A stretch of 22,500 nucleotides of DNA, taken from the NCBI GenBank assembly GCA_025361995.1, contig JANYIP010000129.1, positions 1-22,500 of the forward strand, written 5' to 3'. Position 1 is the first letter of the stretch. The number at the start of each line of letters is the position of its first letter. Both the position numbers and the translations under genes were made by a program. Below the pieces are notes generated by a model. The model saw only the letters and a list, made by a program, of their open reading frames with translations. It searched no databases and was not told the DNA's origin. The stretch is from Streptomycetales bacterium (lineage in GTDB: Bacteria > Actinomycetota > Actinomycetes > Prado026). Below are positions 21,198 to 22,500 of this stretch, one piece after another.

Positions 21198-22500
21198 ATG
21201 TCCGCTTCGAGCACCATCGTGCAGCCCACCCCCGACAACCTGACGCCGCCAAAGCCAGACGCGCGCAGCGCTGGCCCGTCCCTGTCAACGCCCGGTCTGG
21301 TCACCTTGCTGATCGGCGTCTTCCTGCCGATGGTCGACTTCTTCATCGTCAACGTCGCCCTGCCGACGATGCAGCAAGACCTGCACGCGAGCACGGCACT
21401 GCTGGAGTTGGTGGTCTCCGGCTACGCCACCGCCTATGCGGTGCTGCTGGTCCTAGGGGGTCGCCTCGGCGACGCCCACGGCCGCAAGCGGCTGTTCATG
21501 ACCGGCATCGCGGCCTTCACCGCGGCGTCCTTGCTGTGCGGTCTGGCTCCCAGCGCAGCCGCCCTCGTGGTCGCCCGGGTCCTGCAGGGAGCCGCCGCGG
21601 CTTTGATGGTGCCGCAGACGCTGTCCACGATCCAGGCCACCGGTGACCCGGCGTCCCGATCTCGCGCCTTGGGGTGGTTCGGCGCCACCGGTGGCCTCGC
21701 CGCCGTCGCCGGGCAGCTGCTGGGCGGGGTACTCGTCGCCGCCAACCTCGACGGGACCGGCTGGCGGGCCATCTTCTTCGTGAACGTGCCGGTCGGAGCC
21801 CTCGGGCTGCTGGCAGTTGCCCGGCTGGTACCCGAGACGCGGGCGGACCGGCACACACCGATCGACGTCGTGGGCACACTCCTGCTGGCGGTGACCCTGG
21901 TGACCCTGCTCGTCCCGCTGACCGAGGGCCGCGCGGTCGGCTGGCCGGTGTGGTCGTGGCTGCTCCTGGCCGTGTGCCCGCTCGCCCTGGCCACCCTGGT
22001 TGCCCAGGAGCGCCGGGTCGAGCGGCAGGGACGCTCGCCTCTGATCCCGCCGAGCGTGCTCCAGCACGTCAGCATGCGTCGCGGCCTGGTCCTGGCGGCC
22101 CCGTTCTTCGCCACCTTCGGTGCATTCATGTTCGTCTACGCGTTGCTGACCCAGGGGTTCCTGGGCTTCAGCGCACTGAAGGCCGGACTCACACTGACCC
22201 CGATGGCGCTGGCCTTCCTGGCGGCGTCGCTGGCCACGACGTCGTTGGTCGCCCGGCACGGTCGCCGGGTCATCGGCGCCGGGGCGCTGACCCAGCTGAC
22301 CGGGCTGGTGATGCTCCTCGGGACGCTGGGACTGTGGTGGCCGCACCTGTCGGCCCTCGAGCTGGTCCCCAGCCTGGCGCTGATGGGCGTCGGGCAGGGG
22401 CTGGTCATGAGCCCGTTGTTCCGGGTGGTGCTGTCCGAGGTCCCACCGCAGGTGGCCGGAGCTGGTAGCGGGGTGCTGACGACGACCCAGCAGACCTCGC
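21198..22500 (+). CDS. MFS drug/solute exporter, DHA2 (14-TM) type, C-terminus cut by window edge
   Basis: Proton-driven exporter of the EmrB/QacA-like DHA2 group. The frame is open from ATG 21198 to the end of the window (434 codons). TM1 carries LIGVFLPMVDFFIVNVALPTMQ, the DHA2-type D(x)nVNVALP motif. Motif A is LGGRLGDAHGRKRLF at about residues 80-94; motif C-like is ATGGLAAVAGQLLGGVL near 160-177. Many further hydrophobic segments follow (LLLAVTLVTLLVPL, WSWLLLAVCPLALATL, FFATFGAFMFVYALL). An in-frame ATG at 21174 would add 8 residues; neither start has a strong ribosome binding site. It is divergent from the XRE/MmyB regulator, with palindromes between them, so expression is probably induced by a transported compound. 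The substrate is unknown. Confidence 0.93.
   Translation, partial: MSASSTIVQPTPDNLTPPKPDARSAGPSLSTPGLVTLLIGVFLPMVDFFIVNVALPTMQQDLHASTALLELVVSGYATAYAVLLVLGGRLGDAHGRKRLFMTGIAAFTAASLLCGLAPSAAALVVARVLQGAAAALMVPQTLSTIQATGDPASRSRALGWFGATGGLAAVAGQLLGGVLVAANLDGTGWRAIFFVNVPVGALGLLAVARLVPETRADRHTPIDVVGTLLLAVTLVTLLVPLTEGRAVGWPVWSWLLLAVCPLALATLVAQERRVERQGRSPLIPPSVLQHVSMRRGLVLAAPFFATFGAFMFVYALLTQGFLGFSALKAGLTLTPMALAFLAASLATTSLVARHGRRVIGAGALTQLTGLVMLLGTLGLWWPHLSALELVPSLALMGVGQGLVMSPLFRVVLSEVPPQVAGAGSGVLTTTQQTS

Overview
The window is high-GC DNA from an actinobacterium. The evidence is a WhiB-family regulator, a mycobacterial-type LigB DNA ligase, an XRE/MmyB-type regulator divergent from an MFS exporter, many GTG starts, and dense gene packing with overlapping stop/start codons. 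I cannot assign a genus from sequence alone. I see no rRNA, tRNA, CRISPR array, insertion sequence or phage gene. No stretch longer than 300 bases lacks a gene.

Layout. (A) 1-7606 is a divergent peptide uptake and processing locus. On the minus strand a GntR/UTRA regulator, a family 5 solute-binding lipoprotein and an M17 leucyl aminopeptidase (cut by the left edge) form one operon. On the plus strand two permeases and two ATPases of a Dpp/Opp-type importer form another, with 4-base overlaps between successive genes. TCTAGA-centred sites lie in the divergent promoter region and at the regulator/lipoprotein junction, and suggest control by the GntR protein. (B) 7613-10530, minus strand, is a two-gene operon. 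A class III PLP aminotransferase is translationally coupled to an S12 (penicillin-recognising) serine hydrolase with two extra C-terminal beta domains, resembling the D-aminopeptidase architecture. (C) 10693-12600 holds a secreted LamG-like protein that overlaps tail-to-tail with a WhiB gene, which lies directly downstream of a TetR gene. (D) 12779-13839 encodes a small Ala-rich lipoprotein coupled to an exported helical protein of unknown function. (E) 13853-16306, minus strand, is a dimethylglycine/sarcosine dehydrogenase-type flavoprotein with a folate-binding GcvT half. (F) 16485-18376 is a tandem, coupled pair of S51 (cyanophycinase/peptidase E-like) paralogues; the first carries a tail resembling the C-terminal module of cysteinyl-tRNA synthetase. 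(G) 18576-20120 is the ATP-dependent ligase LigB, preceded by a strong hairpin and a 9-bp periodic repeat. (H) 20131-22500 is an XRE/MmyB regulator divergent from a DHA2-type MFS exporter cut by the right edge, with a cluster of CTGGTACCAG-like palindromes between them.

Taken together, the left third looks like a system for importing and hydrolysing small peptides. The S12 hydrolase and aminotransferase next to it could extend this to unusual peptides or amides, but that link is inference. The most unusual items are the S51 pair with the CysS-like tail, the coupled S12 hydrolase/aminotransferase operon, and the operator-like repeats at the two divergent regulator loci.
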